A stretch of 64,000 nt of DNA, taken from Lutjanus erythropterus. Its lineage: Eukaryota > Chordata > Actinopteri > Lutjaniformes > Lutjanidae. The position numbers and the translations under genes were made by a program. The notes beneath the pieces were generated by a model, which saw only the letters and a list, made by a program, of their open reading frames with translations, searched no databases and was not told the DNA's origin. Of the stretch, positions 34,461-46,040 are shown piece after piece. Within the stretch, counting starts at the first letter, position 1, and every line of letters starts with the position of its first letter. The stretch spans positions 36,858,705 to 36,922,704 of the forward strand of contig CM034592.1 of NCBI GenBank assembly GCA_020091685.1, in the 5' to 3' direction.

Positions 34461-37060
34461 AAAAAAGACGTAACCTAAATGTGATTTTATCGTCCCACCT
34501 GGGTTTGACATTGTGAACACCTGTCATTACAGCTCAATGCAGCCACTCATCCATATTCTGCTGAGTGGGTATATCATGGTCACTGTTTCTCAGTTGAAAC
34601 TGTAGATGCCAGTTCACTTTTTGTAATTGTCTCTCAGAAAGACTTGTTGCTCAATGTGTGTATCCTCAAAGCAAACACACCTCCCCGTTACATTTTAGCT
34701 GCATTATCATGAGCGCATGTTTTCAAACTTAAATCATCTTCATCAATCTCTGTATTAATTTCTTTCTCCAGGCAATTAGCTTTGTGGTGTTCTAGTAGCT
34801 GCTCTGTTGCCTTTAAAGGGATTTACTCTTTCTAGTCAGGTTTTGCCTTGTGGCATGTAAATGAAAGATATGCTTCCTGGTGTGGGCTTGTGCCTTCTGT
34901 CAGTTTCTCTCCAAGCTTCCTTCGCCACATGGTTTCATTCATCATTTTCAACACTTTATTTCTACATAGCAGCTGGTAGGCTTGGGTAATGGTTGGGATC
35001 ACTTTATTGGATGACTCTCTCTTGACAGTATTAATTTGTAAGCCATTCACGTACTTAAGCAACCGCAAATTTGTCTGTGATGCATTATGTTGTGAGTTAT
35101 GTGTGCTCAACAATGGTGTTGGTTTCTCATTGATCCAATAACAATGTGGAAGTACAATAGTAAACAGTTAATTAAGAGTAATCACTGTGGAGTTGCATAT
35201 AGTCATTCTATAAAGTTGTAGGTGTGATTATTGATATCTGGATATTTCTGGATCTGGATTCTGGTTCACGGGTTTATCTTCCTGACAGATGCACTTCAGG
35301 CCCAACACCACAACCGAGTATTTCTGTCTCCCACTGTTCTTAGACTTTAAAGTTCCCACGAAACAGCCAGTGGAGTGCTTTTAGAGAGACGCCCCCTCCG
35401 GTGTTCCCCATGGGACCTAACGTCTGAAAAAATATGAACAGTTTTCTATGGAGAGAAACTTTTTTGATCCTGTACTGCCACGAATTCCACAAGAGTCAAG
35501 TGCTTTGCAATTTATGGTAGGTTTGTCATAGTTTAGTTTTGAGTGAAGACACTTAGTGAACTTCTTGTCTCATCTGGCACAATATCCATAATCAACACCA
35601 AGATCTTGTCATAGACATTGATTAATATATGCAGTAGCCAATAGCGCTGTGTGTTAGAGCTCCCAGTGACCAACCAGAACCAAAGCAGCCAGTTTGACGA
35701 CCTGTGTTGGGCAGAAACACATTACTCAGTAACTTATTATTGCTATAGTATTACTTTTCCCAGTAATGTAGTTTAAGCGATTACGAGGGCTAACAAGCTA
35801 ACGGCAGTTACCAGTTGGCTAACTTAATTTAGCAACAAGTAATGCTATCTTTCCATCAGGAAACTCTCCAAACAATTTTTGTATTGTCTTCCTTGTCGGT
35901 CTTAGAGGCTGTGTTTGTCAGGGTGACCTGTTGTTTGCTCTGTTGGCTGCTAACGGCTACAGTTAGCCACTTTAGCAACAAGTAGGCTAAAGCTATCCGT
36001 CCATCAGGAAAGCTCTTTAATTAAATCAGTTGAAGCTGAGCCGCTGGAGGCCATCAAATGGGAAACCAGAAAATGTTTTCTCCATTAAAACATGATCCAG
36101 TTCCACCCAAATCACAAAAAAAAGTTGTATTTGTACAGTGAGGCTCTCAGGAACACTCCAGTCTGCTCCTGTGAACAGATTATTCTCCTTCCATGGCTCG
36201 CTGTGTCATAATCGAGAAAGCCTTTCATTGGATGCAAATTTAGTAACGCCCCCGCGTACAGGATGAGTCATCAACATTTTTGAATAATTTTCCAGAAAAA
36301 GACAAACCCTGAAACCATTAAAAATACCCAAGAATACCTAGAAAACATAACAGATGGCTAAAGATTTGATAAGAACACATTGATTTTGAATTCATGAGAG
36401 CTTAAATACTGGTGATCAAGGCACATAAGCTTATTATATTGTCTAGGTCAGTTTATGTTTGTGAAAAGCAGCTGTTACAAGGACAACAGGGCCTATACAA
36501 TAGAAAGAAACCACTGTATTTGATAATCAGCCAGCAGACAATATGAATCTGTATCATCAGAGTACAGCAATAGTGCCAAGCAAAGAAGTAAATTTTGCAG
36601 TAAAACTCTTTGACAAAGCTTTTACCCTGATGTAGGGAAATCATTTGCTCCTGTAAGTAGCTTGTTGGATGACTCTCTTCAGTGCATACAATGAACAAGT
36701 CATTATTTTTCCCATCCAGGCTCCGGTGTTCTCTGTATGATAACTAATGTGGCTGTTTACTTAACTTATCTGCTGCGAGCACTGAAATAGCTGCAGGGCG
36801 TGTTTGTCTGAAGTGCAGCCTGGTTGTTACAAATCTTGGTTGTGCTATGACTCAGCAAAAGCTGATTAGAAATGTTCAAACAAGATGAAATGTCTGTGTT
36901 TCACTTTTATGTTATCATTAATATTGATTAATTCACACAGACATCTTCTCTTCAAAGACTTTCTCATCCACAAACATCGCCACGCTGTACCTGGCTGCTT
37001 GCTCTAAATAAAACATCAATATCCAGCTTTTTCTTCAAAATGATAAGCAGTAGTCTCTAT
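34461..37060. other. Non-coding stretch with a possible transposon end
   Basis: About 35705-35790 (TGTTGGGCAGAAACACATTA ...) resembles the terminus of a widespread fish DNA element that begins TGTTGGGCAGTAACG, but no partner end was found. Two GCTAACGGC-type motifs near 35790-35810 and 35940-35965 sit in loosely similar flanks. Nothing coding is recognised. Confidence 0.4.
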
Positions 37061-37522
37061 AATCATAATTCACCCCCAAATCAAATATACATATTTTTCC
37101 TCTTACTTTAGTGCCATTTATACATCTAGATTTCTTTGGTGTGGACTGCAGTTTGGGAGATATCAGCCATAGAGCTGTCTGCCTTCTCTCAAATAGTATA
37201 ATGGGACTAGATGTCACTCAGCTTGTGGTGCTCAAAGCAACAAAAAGTACATTTGAACAATTCAAAACCAGTGTCTCTTTCAAAAACTCATGACCCGATT
37301 ACTGAAGATAATGTAGGACTTTCTTTCTGCGCTAGAATCGACCGGAGCTACTTTCTTTTCTGCCAGAAACTGCTCACAACAAGGTCTGTGGATTATCCTC
37401 AGTAACCAGGTCATGGATATTGGAAAGAGCCGCTAAGGCAGACATCTCTACTGCTGATATCTTCAAAACTCTGGCCAGCGGAAAATGTGTATTTCTGATT
37501 TTGGGATGAACTGTCCCTTTAA
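37061..37522. mobile_element. MITE with about 40-bp inverted ends
   Basis: The left end is AATCATAATTCACCCCCAAA followed by ATACATATTTTTCC. The right end reverse-complemented is TTAAAGGGACAGTTCATCCC followed by AAATACACATTTTCC. Both match the GACAGTTCACCCCAAAATCA-type termini of an abundant teleost MITE. The interior has the family's AGATATCAGCC, GGACTAGATGTCACTCAGCT and CATGACCCG motifs. No ORF belongs to it; the 60-64-codon frames are chance. Confidence 0.75.
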
Positions 37523-39045
37523 CCACATGTTTGCGTAGTCAGCCGGCTGTGTTATGAACAGAATTGTTTGACCCTTTGCACTTTGCATTGCAGCCATGAG
37601 TTAAAAAATTCTGGTTTTGCATGATGTAAATATTACGTTTGGTGACACTCGAGGAGGTTATTATTTTGTTAATTCTGTGGTCACAGCAGAAAAAGTGACT
37701 GTGGCACCATCATCGTGGATATGTAAGACCCCTAAATCAAGCATGCTCTCATCCATAGATCCAATATTAAATAGTGGTTGGAGCTTCTGGGCCAGAAAAG
37801 TGAAGTCAATGCAAGTTGCCTTAAAACTGCATTCTTGTAACGGCCAGAAGGGGTGACTCCACGGGTTTAAAAAAAAAAAAAAGCCAGATTGAATGTATTT
37901 GGACTCTTGTGGCAAAATGACCCTATTTCTCTCTTGAATTACTACCCCAGTAAACAGTTTCCTAATGAGTTCATGGTCTCAATCGCTAGTTCAGTACAGC
38001 ATTATGTTTATTTTGTGAATCATCGTCCCATTTAGAGTAAAATAGACAATAAAACAAGGTACGCTTTTGGGGCGGGGCTGCAGTGTGATTGACAAGTCAT
38101 GACAGTCAGAGCGGTCTGTTAGTACATTGCATATTTCTTGTGTTCAGGAACATGTTTTAGTGGCTGTTCAACTGTAATATGTGAATCTTTTTGGCCTGGC
38201 AGGCTGGCATTATTTCCTGGATGAAATAATACCAAGCACCACCCAAATAACAGTACATTACTCACCAGTTACATGCTCTCACTGGTTTTGTGCATGCTCT
38301 GGTTGCAAAAAATCAAGTTGGCCAACCAAGATAATGCCATACTGCCCCTACACTCCCCCATGCATTCATGTACGCACTCTATCTTGACGTATAGCTGTAA
38401 TTTTTGTTGTCCTGTACAACCAACGGTCCAAACGGGCGCAGGATATGCAAGGCAGCTGTCATGCACTGGAGTCGTCTGTCATTTGATAATTATAACATGG
38501 CAGTCAAAAAATTGTCAGATCAGAGTTTTCAGTCTTTCAGTAAAAGCTAATTAAGGAAAATCCCTCATGGAAATTCTTCATTCAGCCATTAGCTATCTTA
38601 TTTTAACCAAAATTTGTCCATTGTGCCCGTGACAATAAAACTGCACTTCTCCCAGACAATGTTTAATAAAAACCTGTATCACTCTGATAATTTGGCAGTA
38701 TTGCCTGGCAGCCCACAGGGCCTATCTGTGAGCTCTGAGTTAAACTCATTACAGGCTCCACTTTGCAATGTTATGGCTTCTTTGAGGAATATTGCCCTCT
38801 CCAAAATTACCCACTCATTTTTTGTCTCATGGATTATCTCTCAGTGCTTTTCCTGATAGGCAGGTTGCAGAAACTTGCATCATCGCGAGCCACACTACAA
38901 GCAAACAGAAATAAATGAAAAATCAGAGGGAAATAGATGTAGTTCTGCTAATACTGAGGAAAGTAATAGTTATCATTTGAAGACTGAAATTCTCCCGCGT
39001 CCTTGAAGGATTGGAATCAGAAGATTTAATAAATAAAGTGACCTG
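37523..39045. other. Non-coding stretch, nothing recognised
   Basis: Includes an A-run at about 37867-37881. Overlapping open frames of 65-93 codons on both strands show no domain. Confidence 0.5.
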
Positions 39046-39125
39046 GAGCAGGGATGAGTCCCTCCACTGGACATATCCCTGCTGCTGAAGTGTCCTTGAA
39101 CAAGACACTGGATCTGTTTAACGAG
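39046..39125 (+). repeat. V-SINE-like core fragment
   Basis: CTGCTGAAGTGTCCTTGAAC followed by AAGACACTGGA matches the central conserved domain of fish V-SINEs (AGTGTCCTTGAGCAAGACACTGAA). The tRNA-derived head and the tail are not clear. A short decayed copy. Confidence 0.55.
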
Positions 39126-39785
39126 TCACCTACAGACTGTACTTGACTTTCCCTGGTGATATGTAGCGTCAGACTGTACATTACACAAGTGGCCAATTAC
39201 GCAGCGCCAAGGCTTCAGTCCAAACGTAGAGTGGAACATTTTCAATGAACCCTGCAGCCTTTAAGCAAGAAAATAATATAAATCTCCCCTATTTACTTTT
39301 GCAAATTGCATTTTCTCCCACTGTGGGTCGTAAATCTCAAATAATCATAATGTATTCCGGGCAAGATAGGAGTCTCCAGATCGTTGACCTGCGTTTTCTC
39401 ACTCTCAAGGAGTCTCTATCTCCCAGTATTAACTCGAGTTGCCTGAATAATGTATTAGAATTTAAATGGCAGTATGGATTCCCTTGGAGGCTAAGTGCAA
39501 AGGTGAATTTGATGAGGGCAAGTTAAAACAAATAATGAGGCAAGGTTGCTGAATCACAGACATGTACAGTGAGACTCCGACCTCTCTGGAGAGGGCAAAA
39601 GGAAGGAGGAGTTCTCTGTGGGGAGGATGAAGTCATCATTATTATTCAAGCTTTGCTACATGTATTATGTAGGCCTAAGTGAGAACATTAATGCAAGATC
39701 TCATAGTGACAAAGGCAAAGAAGGCAATTACAGAAAGAGAAGATAATAACAACATAAGAAAACCACATTTAAACAACATCGTTAT

Positions 39786-40760
39786 TCATTTAAAAGGCTG
39801 TAAATACAGAACGAGGTACGATTCAGTCACAGGAGGAGGAAAATAAGCAGGTCTCTGTGATGTTTTCCCAAAGTATTTCACAGCAGTGGAGAACGTTAAG
39901 AAAAAGCTGTTCCAGTGTGTGTCGAGCGTTTGATTTCTTATTAATCTTTGGAGTAATGAGATAGCCTGCACGCTGTGATCTGAATGCACGCAGGGGAATT
40001 TAAAGGGTTAGGTGTTCTGCCAACTAAGGAGGTGTTAATCCATGAGGAATTTTGTAGGTGAGAAGTAGCAGCTTGTTGTCTGACCTAGTTGAAATGTAGA
40101 GCCGGTGAAGTGAGGACAGAATTATTATTATGTGTTATTTTGGGGGTTTTTAGCTGAAGAGTTCTCGCAACTACAGTGTTGAAAAGTTGGAAGAGCAGGT
40201 TACGATAGATAAATAAGGAATAAATAAGGAATTTCTGATCCGACTGATTTAGAAATGAGCATTGTCAAGTACTCACAGCATTGTATATCGGCCACTATTT
40301 AAGCAAATCTGCAGCTGCAAACCAGTTTGCGATAGGTAGACTGTTGCTTTCAATGGTGTCATTGTTGAATAGATGCATGTTAAGATAAAAAAAAACGCTG
40401 TTCCTTTTTCATATATCAGAGTGCAGTTTCCACTGCAAATCTTTGCAGGTGGAAATGCAAACATCAACAGGCTGAAGGAACCCTTTAGTTTGTTAAAAAG
40501 TAGTTCTAGCCACTTTGAGTGGAAATGCTGCTAATTCTGTGGTTTAATTTCGAGGGCTTGTTGTTCCAGGCAGGATGGGAATATAAATCTGGTTGTTACT
40601 GGCTCAAAAATCGAAATTTACAACGACTTAATGCAGAGAGTTATAAAAGTAGGAGCAGGTACAATGAAAAAAGCCGCAGTCCTAAAATAGTTCCTTGGGT
40701 TACCCCACAGGAAAGGACGTCACCATCAGAGAAAGAGTTGGTGTAAAAAACCGGATCTGT
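39786..40760 (-). pseudogene. Second L2-like LINE reverse transcriptase relic
   Basis: On the minus strand near 40710-40650 the reading is CGVTQGTILGLRLFSLYLLL, the RT block usually written CGVPQGSILGPLLFSLYLLP. Further downstream on the same strand, near 40070-40020, is KLLLLTYKIPHGLTPP followed by a stop and LAEHL, matching the L2-type C-terminal KILLLTYKALHGLAPPYLAELL. The final part (frame 39786-39989) contains SSDHSVQAISLLQRL-like degenerate C-terminal sequence. The middle is heavily decayed and the catalytic YADD box is not found. It has the same orientation and type as the relic at 24430-25025. Confidence 0.65.
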
Positions 40761-40810
40761 CCTAACAAGTATGAATGGAACACATTCCAATATTCTTACA
40801 GCTTAATAGC

Positions 40811-41124
40811 CAGCATTGGGTAACTTCACATGTATCTAATTACTTTTCCTCCTGTCTAACCTATAGGCAATAAAAGTGTGTCTTAGGAGTAGGAATGCTA
40901 GTCATCGCTGGCCTCCAGTGGTTGGAGTATTAGTAACATCTATCAGTGATAATGGGTACAACGATAGATAAAAAATGTCACAGGAAAATAACATAGCTAC
41001 ACTAAAATAATACGGTTTTATTGCATTATGCAATACCCAGTTACATTTATATGCATTATACAGGTACTTTTGAGAACCAGTAACTGTAACTAATTATTAA
41101 ATTTCAGTAACATGCACAACACTG
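40811..41124. mobile_element. Short non-autonomous hAT-like element
   Basis: The ends are CAGCATTGGGTAACTTC (left) and, reverse-complemented, CAGTGTTGTGCATGTTAC (right); subterminal TAATTAC-type motifs mirror each other. Flanking 8-mers TTAATAGC (40803-40810) and TCTATAGC (41125-41132) agree at 6 of 8 positions, consistent with a degraded hAT target duplication. 314 bp, no coding. Confidence 0.6.
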
Positions 41125-42048
41125 TCTATAGCAAACTGCCAAAAATATTAATGGCAGCTCACTTGTGTATTGATTTTCTGAGGGATATGCCAACTAAGAT
41201 TGTCCATTTGCTGCTTTAGCATTTATCTCTTTATCTTGCATGTACTTTTCTAATATGGAGACGTATTCCAGACTCAAGTAATTACTTCCATGCATGGAGC
41301 TTCTTTGGTCAAATTTGTGCACTGTTATGACAACCACATGCTCCTAAATGCATCTCTTTTATTCAGGGACCGAGTCACCAAGGACACGTTGAATTGAATT
41401 TAATCCTGCACTTCTCCTCCCCTCGTCTTTGATGTGACCTTGTGCCGCCCGTCATCCATCATTCCAAAACACAGACATCCTGAAAAGGCTTTGGTTATGG
41501 TCTGAAAGGTGGGACTGAGAGGAGGGGCTTTCATTCCTGACTTGAATACTGTTTATGAGAAATGGAAAAATGATCCAGACCTCTGGCTCTCCTCTTCCTC
41601 TCTCTCTGTATACACGATCAGTACTGCAGAGTATAGGTGCTATTCCAGAAGAGAAAGTGATGAAGCACCTTAGAGGACAGAATTGGACTTGGAGGAATGT
41701 TAAGAGCTAGAATATTGTATATTGCTGTGTCCTACATGGTCCAGATGGACATCTGTGTTTCTGGGTTATTTCTAACAGCTTGGATTGTGCTGACATAAGA
41801 TGTTTATGCGCAATGAAACCTGTTGTGAATGTTGAAATTTGATAAGGATGATTTTTCCCACGGTGAATCATCCTTGTCCAATAGAGTAGATTTCATGTTT
41901 AAAATTTGTACAAACATCTTCTACAACAAATAGGGTCATGTCTTGCTCAGTACTTTTCCCTTCCCAAACAGGAAGTAGATTTTAAACTTTGTTATTATAT
42001 TTCTAAACCTGACTGATGTTAATATTTTAGTTGCACTATCTTACAGTA
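41125..42048. other. Non-coding stretch, nothing recognised
   Basis: Contains TTGAATTGAATTTAATCC near 41389, reminiscent of a LINE tail but too short to assign. No other feature. Confidence 0.5.
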
Positions 42049-42975
42049 CACTAGTAAGATGTAACAAAATGTACTTTGTATTAAATTAACACACATTACA
42101 AGGGAACTGTACTGTAAACTAAAGTGTATATTTCCCGCTGTCAACCATAGACATGATATTCCTCTACCTCTGTAATTCTGTCCCTTAACTTGGTAGATCT
42201 GCTTCACATATTGTTTTTAAAAAAGGGAAGTTGCAGATATGTGATTTCACTTTAGTTTACAGTACAGTTCTCTTGTAATGTGTCCATAATGTCCCTCTAA
42301 TAAATAAAGTCTAATAGGGGTCTAATACTGTCAAATAAACAGTGGTGGAAGAGTACTGAAAATCTGTACTCAAGTACATGTACTGTTACATTACTAAATT
42401 AGAACTAAAAGTACCGGTGTCATCTCAAAAACTACTCAAAGTATTAGTTACCAAGTAATATATTTGACATTTCTCAGAAATTATTATGATTTACATAAAT
42501 ATTGATTTACTTGACTATTTACCTTGAAATTACGGGACTTGGAAATGTAAGTGTTATTGTACTTTGAAGACATTTTTTTTCTCATTTTAAGTTCTGCCAG
42601 ACAAAATGATGTTGAATGAGGTGCAGTTACTGCCATTTCTACACTATGGATTAAATATTCATTAGTTTTTTTTGTCCATACTTCCTGTTTTTGCCCATTC
42701 ACAATCAGATCACCTGATTGGCTAACAAAAATGCAGATTCAAATTGTACTCAGTGCTCAATTATGATTTTTAAAGTAGCTAAGTAGACTACATGGTGTAA
42801 TAAATACTTAAGTATAAGTAAAAGTACAGACTTGAAAGTACAAGTACCCCAATAAACTAATTACATTAACCTGAGTATTTGTAATTAGTTACTTCCACCC
42901 CTGCAAATAAAGAAAACACTACTTCTAGTTTTTGTCTAATACAATAATGAGTAAGGCTTGTTACATCTTATAAAT
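42049..42975. mobile_element. Foldback element interrupted by a hAT insertion
   Basis: The left end CACTAGTAAGATGTAACAAA and the right part (CTAGTTTTTGTCTAATACAA ... GGCTTGTTACATCTTATAAA) match the ends of the element at 27931-28769. Internal inverted segments (GGGAACTGTACTGTAAACTA near 42101; TAGTTTACAGTACAGTTCTC near 42254) mirror each other. The element is split by a hAT copy at 42340-42903; removing it restores the continuous GTCTAATAGGGGTCTAATAC ... CAAATAAAG ... CTAGTTTTTGTC order seen in the relative. Confidence 0.75.
42340..42903. mobile_element. Non-autonomous hAT element with perfect 8-bp duplication
   Basis: 564 bp. The left end is CAGTGGTGGAAGAGTACTGA and the right end reverse-complemented CAGGGGTGGAAGTAACTAAT. 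The target duplication CAAATAAA is perfect at 42332-42339 and 42904-42911. Subterminal AAGTAC-rich motifs (ACTCAAGTACATGTACTG; AAAAGTACAGACTTGAAAGT) are typical of this abundant fish hAT family. No transposase; the 72-codon minus frame inside is chance. Confidence 0.92.
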
Positions 42976-45867
42976 CTTATTTGTGTGCTGTAAAATAAAA
43001 TGTGACCAATATTTCTGTAGCTGTTGTTGTTCTAACACTCAGATGTCCTCTGGAAATGTATTTAGGGACGTGCAGTATGTTCAGAGCAGTCCTGTGATGC
43101 TTGTGTTGTTTACAAACCTCTGGTTGATAAATGTTGTCCCAGAGAGTGTGTCACAGCAAGGTGTCTTCCCACAGGGGCGAGCTTAGTGACTCCCAGCTGG
43201 AGTCTGGGGGCCCTCAAAGGGTCAGGGCCGCAGCAGGGATTGGACAGTGCCTGCGCCGTCAGATTTGGTGAAATGCCACGGTGGGAACAAAGGCAAATGA
43301 AAGAGCTTTTTTTGCCCTTTGATGCTGCGACTAAAGTCGAGGGTTATTGCCAAGAGCTGTGGAGCAGCGAGGAACAGTGAGATCACACTGCACGCTGAGA
43401 CTAAAAATCACATTCCCCCACTTTTAGCAGCTGTTTAACTCAGAAATATCTCATGGTTTTAATTTGTGTAAATGCTGCCATGTGGAAAAAGCCACTTATT
43501 TTTATAGCATTGTTATTATTTTGTAAAAAGCCAAGCGCAGATAACTATCACTCAGTTCCTCTCAGCTCTACAGAGATTTATGGTGTGTTTCAGCTCATTG
43601 TTTTAGTTTTACAGGCTACACAGTTTAATGATGACGAACACAGTGGAGCATTAAGCTGCTAAAGAGACAGATATTTCCCTCAGGGGTTACTGAGACTAAA
43701 ACCTGAGCTAAATGTAGAGTGAATATTGAGTTTTTTATTTTTTAATCATTCATTTAGATGAAAATTATTATACATTTACAATAGGTTGCAACAAAAACAA
43801 TCAGTACAAACCTAAAAATAAAAAAGACTAATAAAACGAAAACATAATATTGATAATCTACACTGAGAAAGAGAATTGTTGGTCCAACTGTCACAAATTA
43901 TTTCATTATGAGACAACTTATATGAATACAGCTGCTTAATAATGATATATATCAGATTGCTTTCAAATAAAACGTTTGCATTATGCAAGAGAAATTAAAG
44001 TAAAAAACTTCCAACTCAATTATTTGCTTTACCCAAAAGTAAATTTACTTTGTCAACCTAATAGTATGTTTTCAGGAAAAGTATTTTTTTTATAGTAGCC
44101 TTAGTGTGTTATTTCAGTTTGTTAAATACCATGAATACAACTGCTAATTTTTGCATGAGTCAATGTTAGCTTCAGTTTAATGAAACCTAACTAGAGGTTA
44201 GAAAGTTAGAAACCTAACTGACGTGCTTTTATTGAAATAAGAATAGCAGGTTAAGGTTGTTATAATCCTTCAAACAGACTGCCATTACTAAAGCTTTACA
44301 GTGTAACAACACACATGATCTAACTAGAATCTTAGTTTCCTTTGCCAAACAGGAAATAGAGTAGATAATCCTCCTTGTTTTTTTTCATTGTAAGAAAGAC
44401 ACAATATGAACAGAGTGAATAATTAAACTTACAGTCTGTGTCATATTGTTAACTAAGGTTGCCATGTCAACTGAAAAGCTCATAATATGTTAATGTTGTG
44501 TTTACAGCTTTTCGAAGTGGAAAGAAAACAGATTGTGGTTACTGTTTAAGAGATTTAGTAAATTTGTGTTTTAAATGGGCTTTTGGAGAGGTTAAAGTTT
44601 CTATCCATGCTTCCAAGAATTGACCTTAATTGGCTTCAGGACAGAGAATATGAAACAACCCGGGCCTGGAAAAAATCCACCGAGCTCAAGTTTATCTAAT
44701 GTGAATTAAATGAGCCGATATTGGCTTGCCTGCAAGGAAATAGTTCTCAAACTCTTTCAATAAATTCCCTTCTAACTAAATTTCCATAATTGTCAGAACA
44801 AAATGGAGCCATCATCTCTTCTTGAGTTGCAGTGAAGTAAATCAAAAAAGCTAAATAATCTGGACTGGAATTACTATGATTTCCTGTGGTTTTGGAATTA
44901 CATAGAATGAAAACTTGTTTTTTTAGTGTTTTGTGCTTCATTTCACTTCATTTGTAGATATTTTCTGTAATTTATCATGACACATATTGCATCCAGAAAA
45001 CTGTGTATTCTGACTAGGTGTTTTACAGTGCTGCTCCCTGCAGTGCACGTTTGCAGTGATAGATTCACCTCTCATGGTCAGCAGGATTAGTCAGAACTTT
45101 CTGCTGCCGCTGTCCGTGGTGCTGAAAGCTTTCAGCTCGCAGCTTTCAGCACTTCAGACCTCTAATGCACAGTGCAGTTCATTGTCTTACTGTATGAATC
45201 TGTGTTGCTGGGAGACAGCGGCACCGTCCTGCTTTCAGCAGCTGTGTATGAGAGCAGGCTGGACACAGTCAACATCGTCCTGAAATGCAGATGCTGCTGT
45301 TTTTTGGTTTTTTTTAAATTGCTTGTAATTTGTTTGATTTGATTCACAGTGAGTTCTGCATCCTCTGAGCACAGCAAAGACAAACATAAACAACAAATAC
45401 ATCCTATTGCTGCCCAGCAGGTGACACAGCACTTATATTTATTTAACTTTCAGTAGGATAAAGCCAACAAAACAAACAAACAAATAAATACAATTATTTG
45501 CAAAAGTAAAGGTAAGCATGGATAGGCTCAGGCATGCTCAAGCACTCAGTGAGCAATATGTTTAAAGAGTAATTGGTTGCTTCACTTTTATTCCTTTTTT
45601 CCGCACCGGCACCAAAGTGATGTCGTTCCCTTAAGTGACTCCAACAGAAGAGACGGGGAACAACTTCTACAGTCCTCGTTCTGTGCAAAAAATTCAATCT
45701 AAAGCTAATATCAGTCCTCTGCAAGCCGAGGTTAGTCGTATCAAGTGAGTATCTCCCACAGTTACAGTCTTTTTAGTTTCTCTCATTAGAAAATTCACTT
45801 AGTGGCCAGTACAAAGAAGAGGAATGATAAACTTAAAACACTCTTTCAAAGCACAGATTTTCTATTA
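42976..45867. other. Non-coding stretch, nothing firmly recognised
   Basis: About 43172-43250 (ACAGGGGCGAGCTTAGTGAC ...) has a CAGGGGC start reminiscent of a hAT terminus, with no matching partner. Open frames of 64-76 codons show no domains. A/T-rich elsewhere. Confidence 0.4.
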
Positions 45868-46040
45868 AAGTACCAGAGTGTGAGATTTACAAGGATTTAT
45901 TGACAGAATATGGCAGAACTGGAGTCCAGTATACCTAAAAATGTTGTCATTAGTGTATAATCTGAAACCTGATAACTTGGAAGTAAGAACTGTTGTGTTA
46001 CAGAAGGAGCAGGTCTTCCTCCATGGAGGCACCGCCTAGG
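45868..46040 (+). repeat. MITE fragment
   Basis: ATTAAAGTACCAGAGTGTGA followed by GATTTATTGACAGAATATGG, GTTGTCATTAGTGTATAATC and CTTCCTCCATGGAGGC matches the ordered motifs of a common fish MITE left half. The opposite end was not identified. Confidence 0.5.
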
